NCBI GenBank assembly: GCA_013365365.1 | Contig: JABVXU010000012.1 | Coordinates: forward strand, 62,001 to 126,000 | Source: Cruorifilaria tuberocauda | Lineage: Eukaryota > Nematoda > Chromadorea > Rhabditida > Onchocercidae | Length of the DNA: 64,000 bases | Direction of reading: 5' to 3' | Shown: positions 52,146 to 64,000 of the stretch, piece after piece | Numbering within the stretch: position 1 is the first letter of the stretch | Layout: each line of letters starts with the position of its first letter | Notes under the pieces: model-generated | What the model saw: the letters and a program-made list of their open reading frames with translations, nothing else | Databases searched by the model: none | What the model was told of the DNA's origin: nothing | Position numbers and translations under genes: made by a program

Positions 52146-55100
52146 ATGACTGTCATTGATACGACAGCGGTTAATAACACCAGTATTCAACAAGCAACAA
52201 CAATGACAACCGCTGAAACATCAGCTGACACCGAAGCCCAAATCATCAATAGTGATACCAGAGATGCTCCGACATCTCGGGAATGCGGCGTTTTGGGACC
52301 GGTTACACCGAAGACAACGGGAACCATTAAATCGGAAATCATGGAGGAGATTTATTGTAGTGGTTCACTTCTTGAAGCGGTCCAAAAAGCTAAAATCTTC
52401 CACGATTGCAAACATTTCGTTGATATGCCGCTGAAAATTGATGCAGGTAGTGCATTGTCCGTTTTTGCTACGAATTTGATAAACTTGAGCTTTTTAGGCA
52501 TTTTTTAAATGCCACAGCTTCCAAGTATGATATGATAGGGAATTTATGGCATGAGTCTGATATGATTTTCGGAAGAAAGTTATAATGATGTACAAAATTT
52601 TATATTTCTCAAATTCCTCTTTATAATATTATTAAATGCTTTGGATTTGGATTTTAGTTTTGATTTGCAGATTATGTTTTAATAGATCTTTTTTTCCACT
52701 AAATCCTATCGATAATCCTCTTTTTTTTGACTGCAAATTTGAGATTTTGAAATATAACGGAAGAAAGAGAGAGAGTAATGACGAATAGACTAATATTCTC
52801 AAGTGTGAGTAATATTGATATAAGCATGCGTAGTGTAACAGATCAGAGATCTAATTTAGTATTGCATATACATTCATCCCATCACAAAATCGATTCGATT
52901 TGTTTGCTTGATGTATGTGACATTACATATCGCAGACGTATATTATGGATTTACGATAATATATGACTTGATTATCAAACATAATTGAAAATTATAATTT
53001 GCGATGTTAATTAAGAGAAGTCAAGACTAATCAAATCCCATTCATCTTGTTATTTTCATGTTCTTATATTAACAATCAATATGATCGTTTCCTTTGCTTT
53101 TTTATTCTGGTTTTTGAGAGATATTTGATCAAGTTATGTAACTCTAACTTTTTTTTTCTTCTTTCCAAGTTTGTTGAAACTAGAAGCTTCTGTAGAAACT
53201 ACATTGCACGACTGGCACGAATTAATTGCATCCAAACAAATTGATGACAATTCACTGCGACACTTCGTTGAAAGCCATTTTGATGAACCAGGTGGCGAAT
53301 TAGATACCTGCGAACCAAGTGATTTCGATCCAGAATATGCCAAATTTGAATCCATCAATTCTCCATCGTATCGACAATGGGCTAAAGAACTTCATCGGAA
53401 GTGGCCTACATTGTGTCGCAAGGTAAGTATCTTCTTTTTTTCCAGTTTTCATATCCGGGTAAGTATCAGATAAAGTTTCCGAAAACGGAAAAGATGTGAA
53501 AATTAAATTTTCACTTGTTCCGTTTGGAAATTTGACTTTTGCATATAATGTTGCTTGGAAGCTTCTGGTTAAAGTTTAGGATATCCCAAAGAAATTTGAA
53601 GCCAAAATAGGAAAAATGTGAATGATATTAAAATTAAAAACTCTGCTTTATATTTTCTCTCGGAAGCTTCCGATCAAGTATTTCTCGTCAAAGTTTAAGA
53701 TAAAGTTTGCTGAAAATGATTTTGTAATGCTCTCTAGTTCTTCCTAATGACCATGATTGTTAATATTATCCGGATTCTCCCCTGTAAAACGGTTATTTTC
53801 CTCAACTGATTTGAAAAAGAACTTTTTTTTTGATGTTAGAATTGTCCAACATATCATCAAACATCATTAACATTAATTACTTATTACAGGGAAAACAAAA
53901 AGATTACAGCCATTAAAATCCAGGGGTGGAACAGAAACCCAATACCTCTTTTCCGACTTACTGATTAAGAGATTCTGTGGCACAAGAAATTTTATCAAGA
54001 AATAAGAGTTGAAGTTGAAAGAATTTAAAAAACGTTTGCTACGCCGAAAGTTGTACATAAGCCAAAAGCTGGTCTTCGTTTTATTTATTGGCTTTCAATT
54101 GCGAAATAAAATAAGACAATTGAAATTTAATTTACCTTATTTGGACTTGAATAATTATTGAAATTCTATGGACTAAATGATGTCGTCATTTCATCTCACC
54201 TAGAAGTCTAGTGAAATATTAGTAGTATAAGCAGACCAGCTTTATCACAGCTAAGATTAAGGAATAAGTTTAAGTAAGTCGGAGAGGAGTACCATTTCCC
54301 CTCGTCCTTTACTTGCTTCCCTTGATTCGACAGATTTTATTAATGGAAATGTCAAGAAAGGTTCTGATTTTTTCACCGTATTTTGGGTCAGGATTAGGAA
54401 CTTTACTTATATTGTTCCTTGTTTTATCCTTTTCATAATTTTCTGTATTCGGTATATCTGACTATTTCCTTCAGGTAATGCTGCTTAGTTTTTCATGCTT
54501 TTGATTCATTCAAACTACAGTGGTGCTTTTCCGAACTTCAAGTAGTGCGAATAGATTGTTAGTAATGAATGTTCGGTTTTTATTAATTTTGAAATTTTAT
54601 TCATGCATCATGCCAATTTCTGTTACCGTACGTTAATTATCATCACGTTGAGTTTTGAATTTGTTTTGCATCTGGGTTTCAGAAGTTTTTTTCGTACTAT
54701 TGAATTTGCATTTTGTAGCATATGTTGAATTTCCATCTGCTTTTTCTTCCCCTTTTCAGCAAGACAAACTTTCGCTCTAGTTTTCTGGAGAAAATTCTTC
54801 TATGGGGAAAACCTTTAAAGTATTTGATAGTTTCGGAAAAGTATCACTGAATTGCTTCTGGATATTACTTTCTTGCGAAGATGACAACTTTTTCGGAAAT
54901 TATGGTAAATGTAAAAAAAGAAATTTTTTTGAAATCTTCATGAAAGTGTTCATCCAGAAGCGAATTAGGATTTATATTTGTTTCTCTTTTTTTATTTTAT
55001 ACATTACTAGTAGGAATCCCGTATGCCGTACACAAGGTTTACAATTGAAATTTGATAAAACTCTCCCTGGACTCCTTGAAATATTTTAGGAATTCCTGCC

Positions 55101-58100
55101 GCCACCATCATCATCTACATCATTCAGAAGCCCGATATACGTACACAGGAAACGGTTTGAATCGCTCTTCTAAATGGTACCAACAGCAATATCAACAATA
55201 GACACATATATATGTGTATATATATATTATATATATATATATATGCACAAACAATTACTGTTTGCGTAATCAACAGGAGATCACTACATTTCGGAGTTTC
55301 TTGGAATCCCATATCGTCAACAATGGGCAATGGAATGGATTGATGCGTCGTCATTATCATCCAGTGGAAATTATAAGGATCTTAGAGATCACTTAGGCTA
55401 CTAGGATCTAGGTTTATCGTAGTTTCGTATTAATTAGGAGGTGCATCAAGGTTTCATCTAAAATCTAGGCTTATCCTTCAGCTTTTCGCTACGCAGGTAT
55501 TCTCAAGGTTTGCTTTTTTCTTCATTTACACCGACTTGTGGAACCTTGATGCTAAATAGATAGCTGTAGGGAGCGTATTTTTGCAAATAGCTTTTTTTGT
55601 ATTTTTTTTTCTTAATTTGAGACAGTTTGTTAATTCTAAGATTTTTAATGCATTTTTCTGCAACTAGTGAATAGTTTGATCTGAAAATGCCTGTGCTTTT
55701 CAGTTTTAAATACAATTCTCTAACTGAGCTAAACAGCTTGACTAAGTCAGACTACTTGAGATTTCGTTTTGACTAAAGGATGCATAAATTGCAAGCGGAG
55801 GATTATAAATGCAGTGCTGAAATTTCATGACAAAAAATCTATATAAAAATGTTTCGTCAAAAAGTATCGCACTTGTTAATGATGTGAGAGAGTAAGTGGA
55901 AATAATTTTAGGTGACCACTTGATTATTTTTTGTTTTTGTTTCGACTTGCCGATTTCTTTTCTTTAATTAGTTTATAATTTCAGGTATCGGATCGCGTTA
56001 TGGCTGATCCGGAAAAATTCTCATTGATTCCACTACCGAAACCATTTGTTGTGCCTGGTGGACGTTTCCGGGAAATGTACTATTGGGATAGTTTCTTTAC
56101 TATCAAGGGTCTTTTAGCTTCGGGTATGCACAACACCGTACGTGGAATGATCGAGAATATGGGAAGTCTCATCGAAAGGTAATTTTATATTTAACACAGC
56201 TAAGACATAGGAGATATCGTTTGATAATTCTGATCGCGAAATCTAAGTTTTAAAATCAAATTTTTTTTCAAATGAAATAACTTGAACATGTTTTGTTTAA
56301 ATTAAATGTATTCCTAAATTTCCAGATTTGGCTATGTGCCCAATGGAAATCGCGTATATTATCTCAATCGATCTCAACCTCCGTTACTTACGTGGTGTCT
56401 ATCTGCATATTACGAAGCAACAGGTGATAAGGAATTCGTCTTTACTGGTGCTCGCTGGTTCGAAAGAGAGTTTGAATTCTTTCGAACGTATAAGTAAGTG
56501 TTGAATTTGAGACGGAAAGTATTTCATGCGGCTTATATAACCTAATTTGTATTTGTAGTTGAATCTTAAGGAAGGACATGGAGCTTAATTAATGTGAAAT
56601 GCTCTCAAATTTTCAGATCGATTCAATTACCAGGAGTGGCATCATTACTCTATCGTTATCATGTTGTAGCAGTTGGTCCACGACCGGAAAGCTACCGTGA
56701 AGACGTTGAAAGTGCTCATCATATTGAGGATGTTATAGAGAAACAACGTTTATGGAGTGATATAGCAGCTGCAGCTGAAAGTGGACGAGATTTCAGCTCG
56801 CGTTGGTTTTCCCAAGATGGTCCTGTAGCTGGTAAAATGGGTTCTACACGGTATATTATTTTAATTTATTTCATTTTGAACCTACTCTGTGAACACAATC
56901 TACATAATGCATTAACTGATCAATTTTTATTCGATTGCAGCAAAAAGGTAACCGTTGAATTTATAAATACACTAATTTATGAATGCTAAGTAATAAATAG
57001 AATAACTGAGATATGTCTATTTTGGAATTCATTTCTAGGACAAGTTCGATCTTACCAGTTGATTTGAATGCAATCATTTGTGGAAATCTCCGTTTAATGG
57101 CGAATTTGTATGAAGTAATCAATGATATGTCAAGTGCTGAGCAGTGTCGACAACAGTTCAGAAGTATGAAGCAGGCAATCCATCAGGTATTCTGGAATGA
57201 GGAATGTGGATGTTGGTTCGATTATGATATCATATATGGTTGTCATGTTAAACTTTACATGGATACCAATTTTTTTCCGTTGTTCAATGGGTGTATGCAC
57301 GACGGTAAGATTATTGATTTATTTAATCTGCTAAAGTGTTGATTTCAAATTTTTGCAATAATGGAAAATATGCAAAGCAATATATTAGAATTTATTGAGG
57401 ATTTAACTGCAGTGCTTAGATTAGGAATATGTTTTTAACACATTTTTATACAATTTTCCTAAATTAAGAGTGTTAGCTGAAATGTTAGGATATATGTGGT
57501 TTTTATTTTATACGATTTTGATGTTTGGAACTTTCTTTTTTTAATTAATTTGTTGAAACTGGAAATTTTGGATGAAGTGAAATAGGAGTATTTAAATTTT
57601 ATAAAATTCTAATTTACTTCATTTTCAGATTTTGATCCACAAAAAATAGTATCATATATGACGAACATGGGTGTTCTGGCATTCCCAGGTGGTTTACCAA
57701 GTTCGCTGGTAGCATCCGGACAGCAATGGGATTTCCCCAACGCCTGGGCACCAACAACTTGGGTTGTGATTCAGGGTTTGCGCTCCACTGGTCAACATGA
57801 GCTTGCTCGTCAAATTGCCGAGAAGTGGATCAAGCGAAATTACAGCATGTGGCTTATTTCTGGAGGACGAATGTTTGAGAAGGTTGCAATTTTCGAAATT
57901 TGAAATTTGAAAATCAAAAATTATGTATTGAAATAATGTCTTTGTGAAATCATGAACTTTCAGTATAACGTTGCGTCGCAAAATTATAATACGGCAGGAG
58001 GTGGTGGCGAATACGAAGTGCAAGAAGGATTTGGATGGACTAATGGTGTCGTCTTAGATTTGCTTCTTACATATGGACCTGACCTGACTTTCAAGTCGGA

Positions 58101-58233
58101 TGATGACATGCCTGCGACACCGGGAGAAGCATGCGTTTTTTTTCAAGAGCAGCAACAAGCTTCTGATGATAGTGCCACCGCTACCGCTAACACAGTACTG
58201 GAATCTTCATCAACTAATTCTGGTCTCCATTAG
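52146..58233 (+). CDS. Trehalase (glycoside hydrolase family 37), predicted cytosolic
   Basis: Splits trehalose into two glucose molecules. Eight exons: 52146-52446, 53184-53422, 55985-56178, 56326-56493, 56617-56850, 57039-57304, 57629-57882, 57964-58233; 1926 nt, 641 aa. Both family signatures are present: [14 protein letters not shown] at 204-217 and [10 protein letters not shown] starting at 500. The expected catalytic residues are Asp359 in [10 protein letters not shown] and the Glu568 of GGGGEY, followed by [30 protein letters not shown] and GPRPESY are further family blocks. There is no signal peptide or membrane anchor; instead about 60 Ser/Thr/Ala-rich residues precede the core, and the tail is Ser/Thr/Gln-rich. 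Intron 1 has a second possible acceptor (53169), but only 53184 matches the phase of donor 52447. Worms have several trehalase paralogues (tre-1 to tre-5); which one this is cannot be decided. Confidence 0.96.
55206..55245. repeat. (AT)n microsatellite in trehalase intron 2
   Basis: Alternating AT/GT units with one TTA interruption, inside the 2.5-kb second intron. Short frames on both strands here are by-products of the repeat. Confidence 0.85.
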
Positions 58234-58621
58234 TGACTTACTGTCAAAAATGTGAAGTAGATATGAATATGACCACTTCATAATTTCTCATTGCATCATT
58301 TTGATATTGTGTCTCAAACTGTCAAATTTTTAAAAAATCGAAGAACATGGGTTATTTAAAACGCAAATTGCGTGGAATTTTTAAATTTGCCATTGGATTA
58401 ATCAAGTTGATAATTTATTCGAAATATGCTAAACTTTTTTCACTACAGTGCAGGTTAGATGAGAAGTCAATATCAGTAGTTAGATCATGATATCATAGAA
58501 TATTGTGAAGTAGGTTTTAACACGAAACGAAAAATCTTTGCGAGGATTTGAAAATTTTCTCTCTCCTCTCAAGAAAGTTCCAACATTTGGAAATGTGATC
58601 ATTTTGAAATAAGTGTTGGAT

Positions 58622-58679
58622 TATACTGATGTATACAAAAAGATGAATATACTGAAGCATACAAAAAGTGAATATACTT
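58622..58679. repeat. Short tandem duplication (about 26-bp unit)
   Basis: Two adjacent copies of TATACTG(A/T-rich)ATACAAAAAG(A)TGAA, at about 58622-58647 and 58648-58672, then the start of a third (TATACTT). It is about 400 bases past the trehalase stop codon. Confidence 0.75.
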
Positions 58680-60311
58680 AATATTCTTTTCTACGTAGAA
58701 TACTGCTCTGTTTTTAGATACAGTGTTATTGCATTTATCATACGGGTTAGCAGTTTTGTCTTATCGTTATGTTATCATCGTAATATGAAAAGTATATTAT
58801 GTCGAGGATTGAGAGGAGAGATAATCATATTATATCCTTTCAGATATTGTATTTAGCTTTCATCTATTCTTGGGTTACGTGTTGTAAGCATTCTACTGCT
58901 TGCTGAGGGATTTAATTTGAAGCATTGCAAATTCCATATTCTATGTCTTCCTTTTATTTTGCGCTGTTTTGGAAATATAACGTTGGTGGTCATAATGTGA
59001 ACATAACAAGAAGCAGTGTACTGATAAAAAAATTCAGTGACAGGTTGGAAATAATGTCATGGAAATGTAGTAATGGATGTGAAACTTTATCAATGAAACA
59101 AGTATAGGTAAGAATTTGGTAAGGCTAAGCCAGGTAAATGTTATTCACTGATGTTCAGCGGATTTGTTAGTTGTTGTTGATGATAATTCAGGGATCATAA
59201 TTATATATTTTTCTAGCTACTTCACATTTCGATTTGAAATATAAAGTCAAACAACGGTATTTTTCATTCTGAAGGTTGTGCATCAGAGCAATTTATTTTA
59301 GAGTAATATATTTAGAGAAATTAATTCTTTTCAAAGCAATCTAAAAGTTGGTAAATGCTGTCTTACAGAACATCGGTATTGTGATGAAATATTCAAGTGA
59401 AAAGGGGGATGAATTGTGCTGGAAGGAATTAATTTATTGATAGTAATTAGTATATTACAGAGGGGTAGAAAGTTATTCGGATTCAACGAACTGATTGTTC
59501 ATTTTATTTTTTGTAAAGGACATTTTGCTCCTACCTTTTGCATTATTCAAAAAACATATTAAAAATTGTAATTTTCGTTATTTTCAATTAGCAGAATTCA
59601 AAATTTAATGATCAATTCCTACCCAATTTTGCTGAAGTTCAGAGTGCTTTATTGGTTTAGTTCACTTAAAAAATTTTCCTGTCGGTAGGTGTTACTCGAT
59701 ATATATATATGTCGCAATCATCGTCATTATTGTTATCGCTATTATTATTAATCATTTTCACCAATATTATCGATCGCTATCATTGTAACTATTATTAATG
59801 TTCCTGACATACTTGGCTAATTTCTGCAAAATAAGACCAAAAGAAATACGGCAAAATTACGCGGATTTTAATTATTTACGAATTTGCATATTTAGAAAAT
59901 AGCGAATTGATTTTTAATTAATCAGTAAATGAATGAAGACTTGATTTCACCTGTCCGATAATCTGATAAATTGCAAATAACTGAAAGATAAGGCCAGAAA
60001 TAGGAATGGAAACTTCGGAGTGTACGCTATTTCATCAAACCGTTGGCTTTTTTCTTGTTTGCTGTCGAATTATGGATACTAACAAAATATCGTTCCCATT
60101 TTGTTCCGTCCAAACATCATTTGAACATAACAACCGCCTCCGGGACCTCCGGAATTTCCTTACGAGAGAACTGATTGTTATCATCTCGACACCTTTCAAA
60201 ATTGAGATCACATCGCCATACTTACTGTAAATTCGGTCGAGAACTACCAGGTTTTCGATAGCTTCAGTTCGGTTGTTGGTAACACAAGTTTTTTTGTTTT
60301 TAAATATTTTA

Positions 60312-60366
60312 AAATGATCAGAAATCGATTTCCATATGTTTTGAAATGATCAAGAATTGATTTCCA
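60312..60366. repeat. Tandem repeat next to the tRNA gene
   Basis: AAATGATCAGAAATCGATTT at 60312 and AAATGATCAAGAATTGATTT at 60344 are near-identical copies 32 bases apart, each followed by CCA. The second copy ends 36 bases before the tRNA. Confidence 0.75.
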
Positions 60367-60402
60367 AAATCAGTCTGGGAGATCGAGCGACGATGAGTTA
60401 TG

Positions 60403-60474
60403 GGTCCCGTGGTGTAGTGGTTAGCACTCAGGACTTTGAATCCTGCGACGGGAGTTCAAATCTCCCCGGGACCT
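60403..60474 (+). tRNA. tRNA-Gln (anticodon UUG)
   Basis: A 72-base cloverleaf. The acceptor stem GGTCCCG pairs with CGGGACC, followed by discriminator T. The D-arm region holds box A (TGGTGTAGTGG). The anticodon stem CAGGA/TCCTG encloses loop CTTTGAA, giving anticodon TTG for Gln codon CAA. The T-arm contains box B-like GAGTTCAAATCTC. No intron. A run of six T at 60492-60497, 18 bases downstream, is the likely RNA polymerase III terminator; the nearer TTT is too short. CCA is not encoded, as usual in eukaryotes. Confidence 0.97.
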
Positions 60475-60491
60475 TTGTTGTGAGGACGGGA

Positions 60492-60497
60492 TTTTTT
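60492..60497 (+). terminator. RNA polymerase III T-run terminator of tRNA-Gln
   Basis: Six consecutive T on the coding strand shortly after the tRNA gene, sufficient for polymerase III release. Confidence 0.6.
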
Positions 60498-63040
60498 GAA
60501 TTCCATTCAAATTGGCGGTGTTCTAACGTAATTAGATTCGAACTTTGAACAATCCAATCGCAAACAGATAAGCAATTATATTTAAGTTTTAAAAAGATTT
60601 GAACGTTTCGTATTCCAACGGAGTATTACAACTTATGCGATTTAATATTTATGAAAAAGAAATGAACTTCTTGGTAATTAGAAATTTTTTAATCGAATAA
60701 AATTGATTTTCATGAAATACCGCAGTACTGAAGTATATTTGACGGCAGTGTAGTCGATGGTACAATATCGATTAAAAGGAGCAATTCGTAGTACATGATT
60801 TGGGTTTTTTAATTTAAGCGAATATGTGTTAATTTTTATAGTGAAATATCTTTATAACACAATAATTTAGTACTGTAGACTTAGTACATAAATTTGAACT
60901 AATTTTACATATGAAATGTATTACTGATTATTATCAGTTGTATGGTGAAGGGAATGATTGTTATCTCACGATTATATCTTAAGACTGTTTTATTGTTTTG
61001 GAATAGATTGGTAATTTCGATATCATAACTGAATACTTTCAACTTATCACTATTTGTATTATTGTATCTCTTCAGTTAACTTGTCCAAATCATTATTTAT
61101 CGAACTAATGGTATACATAAAATATTGAGATTAAAGCTGCTTTAAACTGAAACTTGTGCGAAGCGAGCCTGGAAGCAAGTATGAAATTTTGGATTTCTTC
61201 TTGTCACAAGTATTAAGCAAAGAAGTTCAGCGAAGTATTATTATTATCTTTGTTAATTAATTCCCTGAAAATTGACCCAAATGAGCGCCAGAAGTACTTT
61301 TGTCGCTTATTTATTTATTCGAGCGCTTTTTTGCCTAATTCTGGTAAATATCATTGACACAAATCATAGCATGAAATTCAAATTAGAAAAACTCATTCAT
61401 TCTTTCCTTTTCAAATTTAATTGTAAAGAATTTCGATCAAAAAAAATCTAATAAATTTGAATTACTCGACAACTTTTTTCTTTTTTAATTTCCCCCTGAA
61501 ATTTCGGTTAACTTTTACAAAAAATGTCCCAGTTTTTCACTCTGTCTAATTGTCGTTAATGAATGAATGGGTGAATGAATGAATCAATGAATTAAGGAAT
61601 GAATGAATGAATGAACGAATGAGTAATGAATTAAGGAATGAATGAATGGTTGAGCAGATGAATGGTACAATTGTTGATCTGAAAGACGAAAGGAACATAC
61701 CCAACATTAGAGATAGTATACACGTACATAAGTGATAATTCATTAAAAAGTCGGTCACTGATGTGAAATCAAGGATGATAATAACAGGTTGGAGCGATTT
61801 AAATGATGGAAATCATTTAATTGATAATAAACATATAATTTTTAACTCATTCGTATTCCAAGGAAAAAGCTTCCGTAATTACTTCCCATATGTTTAGTTG
61901 TTTACAATTAGTATTACGACTATTGTTTATTATTATTGTTCTCTCTTATTGTTTTTGTTGGTGGATTTTTCCAGAAGTTCAAATTGCATATATTTTTAGG
62001 TTGAATGGAATGAAATGGGTTACAGACTTACTTAAGTGATATGTTATCTTTGGTATCAATTCCTGCTATTGATGAATTGTTAAAAAATTTGAGTTTGTCA
62101 TTTGTCGACCCAATTTTTTTATGACGTTTGAAAGCATCTCAGCCAACTGTGTTGTTTCGTTCCATCTATCGTTCGCTTTAATCCACCGTTCTGTTTAATC
62201 CATTCCTTCATTTCTGTGTCAGTCTGTCGAAAAGCAACTTGATCGTTCACCACTTCCTGCGAATTCTCGAATCATTTGACTTTATCACATTGAACGATAC
62301 AACAATTCTTTTTTCCGGCATTCTATCGTTGGATTTTATGGATGTTAATTAAAATAACTTGATTTTAACACTGATTTTGATATTTACAGATCGTTGAAAA
62401 AATTTCCTTCAAAGAAAATTGCATGAAGACTGAAGTCGTGATCGCAAAATGATCTAATGGAAAATTAGAAGATTTGGTATAGTTTTTTGATTTCAAATGT
62501 CTTCATGAAATGGATAAAATTTTAGAGTGTCATAGTTTGCTATTACAATTTTAAAAAATTAAATTTTTTGCAAACTTAATTATTATTTTGTGCAATCAAG
62601 CGACAAATTTAAATGTTATAAGGTAATGAGTAAGAAGCAATTAGATAAATGCTTAGCTTTTTAGTAGCTCATCGAGAAAAGGTTTGTTGGTGATTACAGT
62701 CTGACAAGTATCGGTCTTCAAGTGAGTAAATAGGATTTCTTTCGGTCTTTAATGTTCGTTTTCTGATTTTTGCTACCATGCTTATAGTGGCTGATATGGT
62801 AATTGCTAGAAATAACATATCTTAAGCATTATTAACAAAATTCAAATTAATTTTTTGATTCTAAATTTTAAAAAGTAATTGAATAGTAACAGCAGTCTAT
62901 CAATTGCCATTATTACTGACATCATTTTATAAATTATTTTTTTTATTTTAGAGCAAAATTTTAATTTTGGGAAATTTTTGCCACAATTTTAAATATAAAA
63001 TAGTTACTTCAGGTGATTTTTATGGACTATAAGAATTTTT
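60498..63040. other. Intergenic region upstream of the membrane-protein gene
   Basis: AT-rich. Contains the GAAT tandem repeat at 61557-61665. The stretch about 62140-62290 is less AT-rich and could be untranslated leader or promoter for the gene starting at 63047. No coding gene supported. Confidence 0.45.
61557..61665. repeat. (GAAT)n tandem repeat with a higher-order duplication
   Basis: Degenerate GAAT tetranucleotide array. The block ATGAATTAAGGAATGAATGA occurs twice (near 61588 and 61626), so a longer unit was duplicated within the array. The minus-strand open frame here, with repeated Ser/Phe/His, is only a translation of the repeat. Confidence 0.9.
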
Positions 63041-63046
63041 AGAAAT
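63041..63046 (+). promoter_or_regulatory. Probable spliced-leader or 5' intron acceptor before the membrane-protein start
   Basis: TTTTTAG ends at 63042, only four bases before the ATG at 63047. Such a tight acceptor-to-ATG distance is typical of nematode trans-splicing. Confidence 0.4.
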
Positions 63047-63838
63047 ATGGGTACGATAAGTGCAATGATTATCATCTGCTGTTTAATCATTTCTGCTGCA
63101 CTAACGGTAGTTATTATTCTAGTAACTATACCAACTGAAATTATCCATTATCCGGAATTATGGATCAGTCGAGAAAGTACCCATCATGGTACATCTGCAA
63201 CCAACCATTTTTATTTTCATCCAAATAAAAATACGTCAGAGAATTTGAGGAACGATAGATTACATAATTCAGTCGTTGGTAAATCTTCTACTATTGCTAG
63301 CAACGCCATTACAACAACCAAAACAGCTACCGCGACTACTACTTTTCCTAATACTGCGGAAATATCTAAGCTTACATCGGAAAATAATGAGCTACTTTAT
63401 CGATCAATCGTATCATCGACCGCAGTGCCGCTGAAAACTTGGAAACCGAATCACCGCCGTTCATCACAAAGACGTACCACGGTGTTTTTAAGTACAAATA
63501 TTACAATAACACGAGAGAAAAAGGTAACATCGAGTAATCGGCGATCAGCGACGGAACTGCGGCATCCTTTTGTAGTGCAAGAATCAACACCGCGAACTTT
63601 ACGACAAAATTCGGTAACTCTAATGTTGCATCAACACATCGAACAGCTACCATTAAACGACGATAGTTTAATGAAGAATAGAGGAGAAAAAGAGCAAGCG
63701 ACGCAAATGACGTTGTTACGTGAAGTGATGTTTCCAAATGATGTAAAGATAGTAGGACTAGCGATGCAACGTGAGGTTCTCTATGTTGCTACAAACGATG
63801 GTCGAATTACGGTGATAAATCCAGAAACTAACGAACAG
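63047..63838 (+). CDS. Type II membrane protein, first coding exon only (3' part outside the window)
   Basis: One exon of 264 codons ending in a good donor (CAG then GTATGA, phase 0); the gene continues past the window. The N-terminus has a single strong hydrophobic segment at about residues 5-27 with no cleavage site, so a type II anchor is likely, leaving the rest outside or in the lumen. Next comes a long low-complexity stretch rich in Thr, Ser, Asn and Arg (about 40-215), possibly a glycosylated stalk. The last 30 residues, IVGLAMQREVLYVATNDGRI plus TVINPETNEQ, look like the first strand of a beta-propeller-type ectodomain. I do not recognise the family; an olfactomedin-like or other propeller domain is a guess. 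Confidence 0.7.
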
Positions 63839-64000
63839 GTATGAAACAATAATATCGATTGCTTTTCCCATCCCGTTTGAATTGAAAAATTTTATCATTT
63901 GTGAAAGAGTGATAATTTTGCGAAAAAATGGATATGACAGAGCTTGAAGCAAGTGGAAAAGGCTGAAATACTTATCGTTGATGAAAACAAAGTATAGGAT
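63839..64000 (+). other. Start of the intron after the membrane-protein exon
   Basis: Begins with donor GTATGAAAC and has no open frame continuing from the exon. No acceptor is evident before the window ends. Confidence 0.6.

Larger units (their letters stand above)
58234..60402. other. Intergenic region downstream of trehalase
   Basis: Holds the trehalase 3' UTR, the tandem duplication at 58622-58679, a short ATATAT run near 59700, and the 32-bp tandem repeat just before the tRNA. Short frames at 58668-58856, 58925-59107 and 60006-60230 show no domains. No gene supported. Confidence 0.5.

Noticed and set aside
53170..53183. Alternative, more pyrimidine-rich acceptor for trehalase exon 2 at 53169
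   Set aside because: It would need a phase-2 donor, and the good donor at 52447 is phase 1. The acceptor at 53183 fits and gives a length matching other trehalases.
61546..61758. Minus-strand frame rich in Ser, Phe, His and Leu
   Set aside because: It is the translation of the GAAT tandem array.

Overview
The window is nuclear DNA of a nematode, most likely a filarial species (Onchocercidae). It is AT-rich, and genes are split into many small exons with mostly canonical GT..AG introns of roughly 50-2500 bp. Acceptors follow the nematode TTTCAG/TTTTAG pattern, and short T/C-AG acceptors sit just upstream of several start codons, as expected for spliced-leader addition. The gene families have clear worm orthologues. 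The genus assignment is an inference; no repeat or mitochondrial marker fixes it. No viral, bacterial or transposase genes were recognised.

Layout, left to right: a Snail/Scratch-type zinc-finger gene (+, about 200-2280, 5' end possibly outside the window); a secreted BPI/LBP-like lipid-binding protein (-, 9624-3969, 14 exons); an iron-sulphur DNA helicase of the DDX11/CHL-1 family (-, 20878-13931, 16 exons); the regulatory alpha subunit of phosphorylase b kinase (-, 35030-22670, 28 exons); a small secreted ML-domain protein (-, 37729-36549, 3 exons); a 14-kb gene-poor stretch; a trehalase (+, 52146-58233, 8 exons); a tRNA-Gln(UUG) gene (+, 60403-60474); and the first coding exon of a type II membrane protein (+, from 63047, running off the window). 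I rebuilt exon phases by hand. Each of the complete models has a coding length divisible by three and an open frame throughout, which is strong internal support.

The genes do not form an obvious operon. Four neighbours lie head-to-tail on the minus strand, but the gaps (about 4.3, 1.8 and 1.5 kb) are wide. Functionally there is a loose carbohydrate theme (phosphorylase kinase for glycogen breakdown, trehalase for trehalose breakdown) and a loose lipid-binding theme (BPI/LBP, ML domain). Nothing in the sequence shows these genes are co-regulated.

The most unusual points are: an AT-AG intron in the helicase gene, whose donor is a perfect GTGAGT consensus except for its first base; a predicted GC-AG intron in the phosphorylase kinase gene, which rescues a serine/arginine-rich exon; two highly charged insertions in the BPI/LBP-like protein; an 87-bp near-perfect foldback in a helicase intron; a 16-bp perfect inverted repeat just upstream of the helicase start; and several isolated exon-like or GC-richer islands with no assigned gene. 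I did not find a clearly new multi-gene system.
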